The position numbers and the translations under genes are program-made. Shown here piece by piece: positions 29,551 through 38,500 of a stretch of 64,000 nt of DNA. The stretch is from Saprospiraceae bacterium. GTDB lineage: Bacteria > Bacteroidota > Bacteroidia > Chitinophagales > Saprospiraceae. The notes below the pieces were generated by a model that ran no database searches, was not told the origin of the DNA, and saw only the letters and a program-made list of their open reading frames with translations. Numbering within the stretch: the first letter of the stretch is position 1; every line of letters begins with the position of its first letter. The DNA lies in the NCBI GenBank assembly GCA_016713025.1, contig JADJPZ010000003.1, positions 310,001 through 374,000 of the forward strand, read 5' to 3'.

Positions 29551-29817
29551 GGCTCTGTTAAAAAATAACTGATACATTTTGTCTCGTTCTTTTGCTCTTT
29601 TTCTGTGTTGTAAAATCGTTAAATAGTGTTTGCTAAATATATTATATGTTGCTGAATTTCAATATTTTATTCAATTATATTTTTATACAAGTGCAAGGTT
29701 TTTTGATGTATAATGAGTAAAACCTTTGCACTTTGATTTAACATTGTCCTATGCGGACGGCAGTCACTTTTTTGCATCTTTTGCTCTCACATATTCCTTT
29801 GGAATGCTTACCCAGAA

Positions 29818-31673
29818 GTCGAGTAGGCAAGCGGGAGTTTCACCCGCAAGCCTCTCACGGAACCGTGCTTGAAGATCTCCCTTCACACGGCTCTTGATGC
29901 GGTTAAAACCTTTTCAACAATACCCTTTTGACCAATGATAGAAAAGCTCTGGCTTTTCTTTTCTTATCATTTCATACATGTTCAACGCTTCTTTTGACCC
30001 TGTTTTATACTTCTTTCTAATCCACTTCAATATCCGTTTATTAAAATTATAAAAGCAGGTGTTTAGTCCACGTTTTGTGAAGAGACCATAATAATTTGTC
30101 CATCCAATCAATTTGCTATTTATTCTTGCTGCAATGTCCTGTATTTCTAAATCAGTATGTTTCATCGCTTTATTAATTCGAAACTCTTCCATTATCTTTT
30201 TCTTACTGCTTTTGCTGATGTCTCCTAAGAATCCTAACAAGATTTGTTTGTCTTTCATTATCATCTTGGAAGGTTTAAAGCTAAAGCCCAGAAAATCAAA
30301 TGTTACATGTTCATGGTTTGCTTTCCGTCGATAATCTTTGCAATAGGCTATCTTTGTTTTGCTTTCTTTGATGCTTAGTTTCACTTCTCCGAGACGTTGC
30401 TTGATTTGTGTAAGTATATGTTGTGCTTGTCGTTCACTTTTACAGTGGACTACTACATCATCCGCATATCTTACAAATCTTACATCAGGATGGTTTTTGT
30501 CAAACCATTTATCTAATGTAAAGTGCAGATATAAGTTTGCTAATAAAGGGCTTATAACTCCGCCTTGTGGAGTGCCTTTGCCTTCCTTATTCCTTATACT
30601 TCCATCTTTGTCTTGGATTGGCATTTCTAACCATCTTTTAACATACATCAATACCCATTTCTCAGGCATAACATGTGCTACTGCCTTTAGCATGATTTCA
30701 TGGTCTATCTCATCGAAGAATTTACTGATATCCATGTCTATCACCCAATCATATTGATAGCAATTCTTAATTACTGTTTGTAATGCTTGATGTGCGCTCT
30801 TTAATGGGCGATAACCATAACTATCTTGGTGAAAAATTCCATCTATGCGACTTTCCATATATTCCTTCACTACTTGTTGACTGATTCTGTCTCGTATTGT
30901 AGGAATACCCAACTTGCGCTTCGTTCCGTCTTTCTTTGGGATTTCTACTTCTCTAACTGCACTTGGATGGTAGCTTCCTGAAGCCAGTCGGCTCCATATA
31001 CTATGGAGATTACTACTTAACTTCTTTTCGAATGCCTTCCAAGTTTCTTCATCTACTCCAACGGCTTTCCCGCCCTTACGCAGCTTTAAATATGCCTGCG
31101 TAACCCACTGACGTTCGATTGGTATGCTTTGGTTTACTCTTACTTCCATTTCAATCTTCCTCCTCTACGGAGTTGTTTAATGTTAAATAATATCCACATC
31201 CTAAGCCCTTCGCTATTACCAACTTTCATTGGCCTTTAAAGCACTACTATGACTTAGTCCGACTACCACATAACGCATCTTCCGCGCTGCCAAATGTGGT
31301 TCTCCCAAGTTTTATATTGAAGCCCAATATACATTCATGTCGTCTTTACACCGATGGATACATTGCCAGTAATTAGGCGTCCGCAATGCTTATCTCTGAG
31401 TCCTTTTTACAACCCGATTTTATCCATATCTCTGTTTTTTCGATGTTTCATCAACGATTCATTCGCATTCATCTCTGTATATCATACCTGACGTTTTAAT
31501 ACGCCTTTTCTCTTTACGCTTTCTACATTTCAATTACTCGTTTTGCAGAAAAGAGCGGTTTGACAAGTTACCCTAAAATCCCTTGCCGATACTTCGCAAC
31601 ATGGTCACTCATGTTGTTGTATCATCTTCAATATAACATGGTAGGCTTTCACCAACCTACCTTCATGGCACAC
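29818..31673 (-). mobile_element. Group II intron (not class C), complete
   Basis: About 1856 nt on the minus strand. The 5' end is GTGTGCCATGAAGG at 31673. Domain V is AGAGCCGTGTG...CACGGTTCCGTGAGAGG-like (29851-29895) with an AGC triad. Domain VI is CTTGCGGGTGAAACTCCCGC and the 3' end CCTACTCGAC. The 5' exon ends TTTTTTGGTTACTTTTTGT, not a clear terminator hairpin. The triad and site separate it from the class C intron at 12-14 kb. Confidence 0.85.
29914..31149 (-). CDS. ltrA: Group II intron reverse transcriptase/maturase (non-class C)
   Basis: 411 residues: reverse transcriptase motifs DSYGYRPLKSAHQAL, WVIDMDISKFFDEIDHE, GTPQGGVISPLLANLYLH and catalytic FVRYADDVVVH, then a maturase domain (LIGWTNYYG, RILKWIRKKYKTGSKEALNMY). 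There is no endonuclease domain. It begins directly at the RT region (GVDEETWKAFEKKL) without the N-terminal extension of the first intron's protein, and the two proteins share only the general RT motifs. The frame lies within the intron upstream of domain V and looks intact. Confidence 0.93.
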   Translation of the reverse strand: MEVRVNQSIPIERQWVTQAYLKLRKGGKAVGVDEETWKAFEKKLSSNLHSIWSRLASGSYHPSAVREVEIPKKDGTKRKLGIPTIRDRISQQVVKEYMESRIDGIFHQDSYGYRPLKSAHQALQTVIKNCYQYDWVIDMDISKFFDEIDHEIMLKAVAHVMPEKWVLMYVKRWLEMPIQDKDGSIRNKEGKGTPQGGVISPLLANLYLHFTLDKWFDKNHPDVRFVRYADDVVVHCKSERQAQHILTQIKQRLGEVKLSIKESKTKIAYCKDYRRKANHEHVTFDFLGFSFKPSKMIMKDKQILLGFLGDISKSSKKKIMEEFRINKAMKHTDLEIQDIAARINSKLIGWTNYYGLFTKRGLNTCFYNFNKRILKWIRKKYKTGSKEALNMYEMIRKEKPELFYHWSKGYC

Positions 31674-32033
31674 AAAAAGTAACCAAAAAACGCTAGTTCA
31701 AAAAAAGGCGATTGCGAAGCAACGTTCTCTCTCATGTCAAAATGCTTTTTCTATTGCCTTGATTATCTATCCTTTACATCAAATATTTATCATTGGCAAT
31801 AGACGCACTTTTTCTGCCCATCCGCTAGCGGTTCACTTCGTCAAAGGCTTACACGCCTTTGGTGCTTTGCACTACACTACGTTCATGTTCACTATCGCTT
31901 GTTTTTTGAACAATTAACCACACCAATAGCTTTATAAAAATTGAGTGATGCTACTTTTTCAGCAGACCCTAAATAGCTAAGGCTATTCGCCTCATTTACG
32001 CTTTGAAAAAGAACAAATTAATTTCGCCAATTC
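31674..32033. other. Non-intron right part of the TIR element
   Basis: About 360 bp without a credible frame. It contains a CGATTGCGAAGCAACG hairpin near 31709 and otherwise resembles degraded spacer sequence. Its left counterpart, 29577-29817, is equally without a gene. Confidence 0.5.
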
Positions 32034-32059
32034 TGCACCATTTATTTATTAACAGAGCC

Positions 32060-32543
32060 TTACGGTCTTTGACCGCTTGTGGACAATTTACTCCGGTCAT
32101 GAGACCGATAGATAAAAGTCCAAGAGTCGGAGACTTTGGACAACAGAGGATTTGATATTTGGACGTAAATTTGAACTACAAATCAAGTACCATAAATATC
32201 GGCCTTGAATTGACATAGATGATAGCACAAAAGACACCTAATGAAAAATGTGTTTGCAAAAAAATCAATAGGCAATAAATAAAATAATCACGCTACATTT
32301 GCAGTTTAGTTTAAAATATAACGTCGTTTGGATAAGGAATTGTTCTTTGTTTTACCCTATCTATAGTGAACAGAAAATATTGTGCAAAAAATTTAAATCA
32401 CAAGTTATTAATTTTCAAATAATTGTGATTTTTAAATTTTGCAAATCAGTTTCTGTTGGTATAAATCTTTCCCTTACAAGGGAAAGACTTCATAAAGATG
32501 TCTTAACTAAACGACATTGGTTTAAAAAATAAACTTAATAGAA
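32060..32543. repeat. REP remnant, 90-bp palindrome copy 2 and CAATGT-element right half
   Basis: 32060-32146 is the second half of the REP block (GGTCTTTGACCG, GGTCATGAGACCG, and a GTCCAAGAGTC...GACTTTGGAC hairpin). 32369-32457 is a divergent copy of the 90-bp palindrome (AACAGAAAATATTGTGC ... AATCAGTTTCTGTT). 32463-32519 matches the right half of the CAATGT...ACATTG element. The stretch has no gene; the promoter of the next gene must lie in its last ~30 bp or within these repeats. Confidence 0.7.
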
Positions 32544-33443
32544 ATGATTCAAAAGGTTGCAGTAATAGGAGCAGGTACTATGGGAAATGGGATTGCGCAG
32601 GTATTTGCTATGCACCATTATGATGTTATCCTTTGTGATGTGTCGGCAGCTGCATTGGCCAATGCTATGAAAATCATAGAAGAAAATCTGCATCGGATGG
32701 CCAGAAAAGAGCTGATACAGACAGATACCATACCAAAAGTCCTCAGTAAAATCCAAACCACAGAGTCCGTAGAATTGGCTGTAAAAGGTGCAGATTTAGT
32801 CATCGAAGCGGCGTCAGAAAATCCTTCTGTCAAAGCCGGAATATTCCATAAGCTTGATACTTTTGCTCCTGAATCCTGCATCCTGGCGACCAATACATCT
32901 TCTATTTCAATCACAAAACTGGCCGCTGAAACAAAAAGACCAAATAAAGTAATAGGAATGCATTTTATGAACCCAGTGCCTGTGATGAAATTAGTGGAAG
33001 TGATCAGAGGTTATGCGACTTCGGATGAAGTTTGTAATGCCGTGATGGAAATGTCCGGAAAATTGGGTAAGATACCTGTTGAAGTAAATGATTACCCGGG
33101 TTTTGTAGCCAATAGAATACTGATGCCTATGATCAATGAAGCCATCTATACATTGTATGAAGGAGTGGCAGGTGTATCTGAGATTGACAACGTCATGAAA
33201 CTGGGTATGGCACACCCGATGGGGCCATTAGCACTTGCAGATTTTATAGGGCTTGATGTATGTCAGTCCATATTGGGTATCATGTATGAGGGATTTGGCA
33301 ATCCCAAGTATGCACCATGCCCTTTATTGGTCAATATGGTGACTGCCGGCAAACTGGGTAAAAAGACTGGTGAGGGGTTTTATACTTATAGCACAGGTCT
33401 GAAAGAGTCAATAGTCTCGGCGAAGTTTTTGAAAGCTCATTGA
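32544..33443 (+). CDS. 3-hydroxyacyl-CoA (3-hydroxybutyryl-CoA) dehydrogenase
   Basis: 299 residues. The Rossmann motif is VAVIGAGTMGNGIAQVFAMH at the N-terminus. The catalytic His lies in GMHFMNPVPVMKLVEVIRG with the following Glu, and the C-terminal helical domain has DYPGFVANRILMPMINEA and GMAHPMGPLALADFIGLDV. The enzyme oxidises 3-hydroxyacyl-CoA with NAD+ in beta-oxidation, or acts in reverse in butyrate/PHB-type routes. It is a single-domain type, not FadB. Together with the CoA-transferase downstream and the thiolase at the window start it fits acyl-CoA metabolism, though these are not one operon. Confidence 0.93.
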   Translation: MIQKVAVIGAGTMGNGIAQVFAMHHYDVILCDVSAAALANAMKIIEENLHRMARKELIQTDTIPKVLSKIQTTESVELAVKGADLVIEAASENPSVKAGIFHKLDTFAPESCILATNTSSISITKLAAETKRPNKVIGMHFMNPVPVMKLVEVIRGYATSDEVCNAVMEMSGKLGKIPVEVNDYPGFVANRILMPMINEAIYTLYEGVAGVSEIDNVMKLGMAHPMGPLALADFIGLDVCQSILGIMYEGFGNPKYAPCPLLVNMVTAGKLGKKTGEGFYTYSTGLKESIVSAKFLKAH

Positions 33444-33658
33444 GGGTTTGAAATGAAATAACCTGTAAAAAACCAAAAATCAAACAGTCATTTTGAACAC
33501 TTTTAATAGAAACACACAGAAACATACTCATAAGTGTATAAAATTTCAAACGCTAATTTACGCCGATTTCGCTAATTGTTCGTAACATTCCTAAAAGTGT
33601 GTATAAAATCCCATCATTTGACTCATTTCAACAAATAAAATCGAATAATATCAAATGA

Positions 33659-34780
33659 ATGAAAAATGAATCAAATCAACTTCTGACCAATCTGCTTTGC
33701 AAAGGGCTCAAAGTGCTGGATCTGTCCGGAATCCTTGCCGGACCATTGGTAGCTTCTTTTTTTGCTGAGCTGGGTGCTGAAGTCATCAAGGTAGAAAACA
33801 AACTTACAGGCGGGGACGCTACCAGACAGTGGAAACTGCCGGCTGAAAAAAAGGAAGCTACATTTTCTGCATATTATCATAGTGCCAACTATGGCAAAAA
33901 AGTACTCATGAAAAATATGACCGACGCCAAAGACAGGTCAGATGTTGAAAAAATCATGTCAGAAAGTGATATTGTCATATCCAATTTTCAAAAGAAAACA
34001 GCTCAAAAACTATCATTTGTGCCCGAGGAAATCATTCAAAAATACCCGGGAATCATTTTTGCTCAATTGAGTGCATATACATGGGATGATCCACGGCCGG
34101 GTTATGATCTGGTCATGCAAGGCGAGACAGGATGGATATCCATGAACGGAACAGATAGCGAGCATATATCAAAAATTCCCGTGGCCGTCATTGATATTTT
34201 TGCAGCCCATCAAATGAAAGAAGCTATACTATTGGCTATGTGGAAGAAAGCTATTACGCACAAAGGCAGTGTTATACATGTGTCGCTCTACAAAAGTGCT
34301 ATATCCGGATTGGCCAATCAGGCTTCCAACTATTTGAATGCCAATCATGTGCCAAAACCCATAGGAACACTGCATCCAAATATTGCCCCTTACGGCGATT
34401 TATTTACTTCAAAAGACAATATAAAGTTTCTGCTCGCGCTGGGAAGTGATGATCAATTTAAAAAACTATGGTTTACCCTGAATATGGATCAAACAGCATA
34501 TCCTAACTTTGAGAAAAATTCTGACAGGGTTAAAACCAGGTCCGCCTTACAGCAAATCATGCAACAGATTATGTCAAAGCTAAGGTTTTCGGAGATAGAG
34601 CAAAAAATATGTGCCATCAATATACCATTTTGCAAGATTTTAAACTTAAACGAAGTATTTGAAAATCCATTAGCACAAGACATGGTCCTTCAAAATGAAA
34701 CCATAGAATCGTCAAAATATTATATCAGTAATGTTGCTTTTGAATTGATCAATGACTCTGCAGGACAGAGGACTATTTGA
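33659..34780 (+). CDS. CaiB/BaiF-type (class III) CoA-transferase
   Basis: 373 residues. The family start is visible (LKVLDLSGILAGPLVASFFAELGAEVIKVE), as are GGDATRQWKLP, the region DLVMQGETGWISMNG near the catalytic Asp, and AHQMKEAILLAMWKKA. Class III CoA-transferases move CoA between carboxylic acids. The family also includes alpha-methylacyl-CoA racemases and formyl-CoA transferases, so the substrate cannot be named. Three closely spaced Met codons (33655-33667 region) make the exact start uncertain. 215 bp separate it from the dehydrogenase. Confidence 0.88.
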   Translation: MKNESNQLLTNLLCKGLKVLDLSGILAGPLVASFFAELGAEVIKVENKLTGGDATRQWKLPAEKKEATFSAYYHSANYGKKVLMKNMTDAKDRSDVEKIMSESDIVISNFQKKTAQKLSFVPEEIIQKYPGIIFAQLSAYTWDDPRPGYDLVMQGETGWISMNGTDSEHISKIPVAVIDIFAAHQMKEAILLAMWKKAITHKGSVIHVSLYKSAISGLANQASNYLNANHVPKPIGTLHPNIAPYGDLFTSKDNIKFLLALGSDDQFKKLWFTLNMDQTAYPNFEKNSDRVKTRSALQQIMQQIMSKLRFSEIEQKICAINIPFCKILNLNEVFENPLAQDMVLQNETIESSKYYISNVAFELINDSAGQRTI

Positions 34781-34884
34781 TCAGTTACAAAAAAAATCAG
34801 AATATAATCGCTAAAAATATCATTTTAGTACGGTTTTTGTATAAAATATAAAGGTAAGGTATTGAATATCAATTAAAAAACGTA

Positions 34885-34915
34885 TATATTTGTCTTTAAA
34901 TGACTTATATATTTG
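34885..34915 (+). promoter_or_regulatory. Possible Bacteroidota promoter of the PorP-like gene
   Basis: Two TATATTTG sequences (34885-34892 and 34908-34915) match the TAnnTTTG -7 box. A correctly spaced -33 TTTG is not clear, so this is only a candidate. Confidence 0.35.
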
Positions 34916-34945
34916 TATATTTTGTTACAATAAAATAATCTGATT

Positions 34946-35971
34946 TTGAGAAGAAATTTCATCCTTAATACAGTGATCTTGATGTGTATATTTTTTATAT
35001 CAAAAAATACATATAGTCAGGACCTACATTACAGCCAGTTTTACAATTCACCGCAGAATATCAATCCTGCTTTGACAGGTGTATTTAATGGCGACCACAG
35101 GTATATGGTATCAATGCGAGATCAGTGGAGATTTGTGCCGGTACCCTGGTTTACAATGAGCGGTGCATATGACAGAAAACTCTATGTGCTCAAAGGAGAT
35201 CAACATTTTCTGGGTATAGGAGGCAGCCTAAATCATGACAGACAGGGAGATTCAAAGCTAAATTTGACTTCACTCAATGTAAACGGAGCTTATCATCGGA
35301 TACTCAATGCCAATCATATCGTCAGTGCAGGCTTGACATTGGGACTTGCATCAAGGGGATTTAACACTGCGTTGCTTACCTGGGATAAACAATGGGATGG
35401 TGAAGCTTTCAACAGTGCCTTGCCTACTGGAGAGTCATTCAGCAATCTCGAGAGAGTCAATTTCTTAGAGACAGGATTGGGTATCAATTACAGATATCAA
35501 AAAGACAAAAGAACATATGCTGATATAGGTGCATCAGCATTGCATCTACTGAAACCTAATTCGGCATTTTACAATAATGACGTAGCCAATCTACCACGAA
35601 GAATGACACTCTCAGTCACGGGGCAGGTCCAAGTTACAGGCTTCCTTGATGTCCAGCTCCATGCACTGCACCAGATACAGGGTCCATACAATGAAACGAT
35701 ATTCGGAGGGCTCGGCAAAATCTATCTAAGTGAAAAAAAAGGGAAAGAAATTCAACTTCATGCAGGTTTGGGATATAGGACGGCACAATCATTTATACCT
35801 ACCATCGCTGTTCAGTACAATAACATTTATGCCGGCCTAAGCTATGATGTGGATACCAACAACTTTAACGATATAGTCAACTCTAATAAAGGTGGACCTG
35901 AGATTCATATAAGGTATATTATTGCCAATGTGAGACCAATGAGAGAAGCCAAAGTTTGTCCAATCTATTAG
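34946..35971 (+). CDS. PorP/SprF family type IX secretion membrane protein
   Basis: 341 residues with a signal peptide (FILNTVILMCIFFISKNTYSQ) and the hallmark start DLHYSQFYNSPQNINPALTGVFNGDHRYMVSMRDQW. Proteins of this family are outer-membrane beta-barrels with the PorP/SprF fold; SprF assists export of the adhesin SprB through the T9SS, and PorP is a T9SS component. Here the gene leads a trio with an OmpA/PD40 protein and a giant type B cargo, which points to the SprF-like role for that cargo. The start is read as TTG; no in-frame ATG with a full signal peptide is available. Confidence 0.92.
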   Translation: MRRNFILNTVILMCIFFISKNTYSQDLHYSQFYNSPQNINPALTGVFNGDHRYMVSMRDQWRFVPVPWFTMSGAYDRKLYVLKGDQHFLGIGGSLNHDRQGDSKLNLTSLNVNGAYHRILNANHIVSAGLTLGLASRGFNTALLTWDKQWDGEAFNSALPTGESFSNLERVNFLETGLGINYRYQKDKRTYADIGASALHLLKPNSAFYNNDVANLPRRMTLSVTGQVQVTGFLDVQLHALHQIQGPYNETIFGGLGKIYLSEKKGKEIQLHAGLGYRTAQSFIPTIAVQYNNIYAGLSYDVDTNNFNDIVNSNKGGPEIHIRYIIANVRPMREAKVCPIY

Positions 35972-35987
35972 TAAAAAGAAATTGATA

Positions 35988-38438
35988 ATGAGATTTGAAC
36001 TTATAAAAACAATTGCTATAATTTGCTTATTGGTGCCGGCACTATCGGGTCGGCTGGATGCACAGTCACCTTCAAAAAAGCAATTTATAGAAGCAGCAGA
36101 GAGAGAATTTGCAGACAAAAATTATTACGCTGCGCTCATTTATTACAATGAAGCATTGGAATTTGACCTTGCAGACAAAGATGTTCTTTTCAAAGCAGCG
36201 GAGTCGGCGAGGTTGTTTAATTCCTACTCAAAGGCAGCAGAAAAATATCAATATCTGGTAGACTCACTGAATGACGACACCATGCCATTAGCTATCTATT
36301 GGTTGGGCAGCATGAAACAACATATGGGGAAATACGAAGAAGCCAGAAAATATTTTGATATGTACATCTCAGAATACGGTGGATTAGATACCTTGTATAC
36401 AGCCCGGGCTAAGAAGGATATAGCCTCAATAGAATACGCAGCAGCCCAGACAAAAAATTTCAAACGCAATATCAGTTTTGAAAAATTGGGCGATGACATT
36501 AATACAACCGCTTCTGAAGTGGCCGGACACGTTTTTAAAGATGAATTTTACTTTACATCGATGAGGTACAAAGAAGAAAAGCCATTATTAATTCCTGCAA
36601 GAGAAATTTCAAAATTATTAAAGAAGAATCGGGATAGCCTTGTGGTTCCTCTCGATGGTTACATCAATCAACGCGACTTTTCGGTAGCTAATTCCTCTGT
36701 CAGCACTAACGGAACTTATCTATACTATACAGTATGTGAATATATCAATGGAAGTGATCTGCGGTGCGATATCTACCGAAGCAACATTGATGCTTCCGGA
36801 AATTTAAGTAATGAAATGAAACTGCCCGATCCCATAAATATACCGGGTACCACATCGACTCACCCGCATGTGACTACCGACAAAGTTACCGGAAAAGAAA
36901 TTTTATACTTTGTTTCTGATCGGAAAGAAGGAAGAGGTGGAATGGATATATGGTATAGCCTTATCGACATAAAATTCGGATATTCGCAACCTATCAACAT
37001 TAATGAAATCAATACACCAGACGATGAAATTACACCTTATTACAATAATGGTTCTGATTTTCTATTTTTCAGTAGTAATGGGAGAACAGGTCTCGGAGGA
37101 TTTGATGTGTTTAAGGCCGGCAGAATAAATGATACTTTTGGTGGTGTGGTGAGTGTAGGCGTACCTGTAAACTCCAGTTATCATGATATTTACTATTCTG
37201 AAAACAAAGAAGGCAACACAGCATTTTTATCATCCAACAGAGATGGTTCTTATTATCTCGACAGTTATTATGAGTCATGCTGTTATGACATCTACAAAAT
37301 GGAAATCAAGAAGATAGAACTGGATCTCAACGCATTGACTTTTGACAAACTCACCGGAAGGCCCTTAAAGAAGGCTACGGTAATACTCATAGATCAGGAT
37401 ACTGGTCTGGAGCTGACCCGATTCAGAAATGATGATGGTCATGATCATAAATTTCAGATTGCTGAAGACAGAAATTATATCATTGTGGCACAAAGAGAAA
37501 ACTACAACCCTGATACAATAAAGCTGTCCACAATAGGCATAGATCAGTCAGAATCCATCATAAGGAAAATGTACCTCAGTACAGATATGATGTTGTTGGA
37601 TGTATTTACTTTTACAAAAATCGGAAAAATACCTTTAGAGGGAGCCACTGTGACCCTTATAGATATGTCAGACAAGTCAAAGAGGGATATCACGGAAGTT
37701 AATCTGCTTTCAAATGAATTTAACTTTATGCTGGATCGTGGTAAAATGTATAAAATTATCGGTAAAAAGGATGGATACACCGATGCCGAAGAAATCGTAG
37801 ATACGCGACCTTATGACAAATCCGGACTGATCACAAAAGAATTATTTCTGGATAAATTTGTTTTGCAGGATCTCTTGCCGATCAGTTTGTTTTTTGATAA
37901 TGACTTACCGGATGTAGACAGTAAAAACACCAATACAAAAACTAAATACGGAGAATTGGTCAACAATTATATGTTCAGAAAATCAGAATATAAAGAACGC
38001 TACACCAAGCCGCTGGGAGATGCGACGAGAGAAAATATTCTAAATGATTACGAAAACTTTTTTGAAGGGGATATAAAAGGAGGATATGATAAGTTTAAAA
38101 TGTTTATAAACAATGTGATTCAGGAGCTTGAAGCAGGTAATAAAGTAGAACTTGTGCTCAAGGGATTTGCCTCACCGAGAGCAGATTCAAAATATAACCT
38201 TTCTCTTGGTCAAAGGAGAGTCAATTCAGTCAAAAATGAGATGGTATTTTTTGATAATGAGGAGTTGAAAAAATATTTTTTGGCAGGTCAGCTGATCATT
38301 ACTGATATATCTTTTGGTAAAGAACTTTCTCCACCCGATGTTGTTGGCGATATCAAAGATGAGAGAAACTCTATATACAGTCTCAAAGCTGCCAAAGAAC
38401 GACGGGTGGAAATCATCAGAGCATCAAGAAATAATTGA
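35988..38438 (+). CDS. OmpA-family outer-membrane protein with TPR and PD40 repeats
   Basis: About 816 residues. The ATG giving MRFELIKTIAIICLLVPALS (signal peptide to LDAQ) is preferred over a TTG two codons earlier. Order: TPR-like helices (about 25-150), WD40/PD40 blades (LYFVSDRKEGRGGMDIWYS, FLFFSSNGRTGLGGFDVF) to about 430, two CarboxypepD-like beta domains (about 450-620), and a C-terminal OmpA-type peptidoglycan-binding domain (LVLKGFASPRADSKYNLSLGQRR). This architecture accompanies PorP/SprF proteins and resembles PorE-type T9SS anchors. It lies 16 bp from the PorP-like gene, so they are co-transcribed. Confidence 0.92.
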   Translation: MRFELIKTIAIICLLVPALSGRLDAQSPSKKQFIEAAEREFADKNYYAALIYYNEALEFDLADKDVLFKAAESARLFNSYSKAAEKYQYLVDSLNDDTMPLAIYWLGSMKQHMGKYEEARKYFDMYISEYGGLDTLYTARAKKDIASIEYAAAQTKNFKRNISFEKLGDDINTTASEVAGHVFKDEFYFTSMRYKEEKPLLIPAREISKLLKKNRDSLVVPLDGYINQRDFSVANSSVSTNGTYLYYTVCEYINGSDLRCDIYRSNIDASGNLSNEMKLPDPINIPGTTSTHPHVTTDKVTGKEILYFVSDRKEGRGGMDIWYSLIDIKFGYSQPININEINTPDDEITPYYNNGSDFLFFSSNGRTGLGGFDVFKAGRINDTFGGVVSVGVPVNSSYHDIYYSENKEGNTAFLSSNRDGSYYLDSYYESCCYDIYKMEIKKIELDLNALTFDKLTGRPLKKATVILIDQDTGLELTRFRNDDGHDHKFQIAEDRNYIIVAQRENYNPDTIKLSTIGIDQSESIIRKMYLSTDMMLLDVFTFTKIGKIPLEGATVTLIDMSDKSKRDITEVNLLSNEFNFMLDRGKMYKIIGKKDGYTDAEEIVDTRPYDKSGLITKELFLDKFVLQDLLPISLFFDNDLPDVDSKNTNTKTKYGELVNNYMFRKSEYKERYTKPLGDATRENILNDYENFFEGDIKGGYDKFKMFINNVIQELEAGNKVELVLKGFASPRADSKYNLSLGQRRVNSVKNEMVFFDNEELKKYFLAGQLIITDISFGKELSPPDVVGDIKDERNSIYSLKAAKERRVEIIRASRNN

Positions 38439-38500
38439 TTAAATAAAAAAAATCCATCATAACGGAACATCATATAAAAATTATATTTTTCAGAATAATA

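Larger units (their letters stand above)
29551..32059. mobile_element. TIR-bounded non-autonomous element (about 650 bp) carrying a group II intron
   Basis: The two ends match as inverted repeats at 22 of 26 positions (GGCTCTGTTAA then AT-rich; 29551-29576 and 32034-32059). TTA flanks both sides (29548-29550, 32060-32062), and the interrupted host repeat reads across as CTATCTTACGGTC, as in the intact block near 11780. Without the intron, about 650 bp remain, with no transposase recognised, so the element is probably MITE-like or a remnant. Confidence 0.82.

Noticed and set aside
29551..32059. A transposase gene for the TIR element
   Set aside because: Only the intron maturase is coded inside; the remaining ~650 bp have no frame with transposase motifs.
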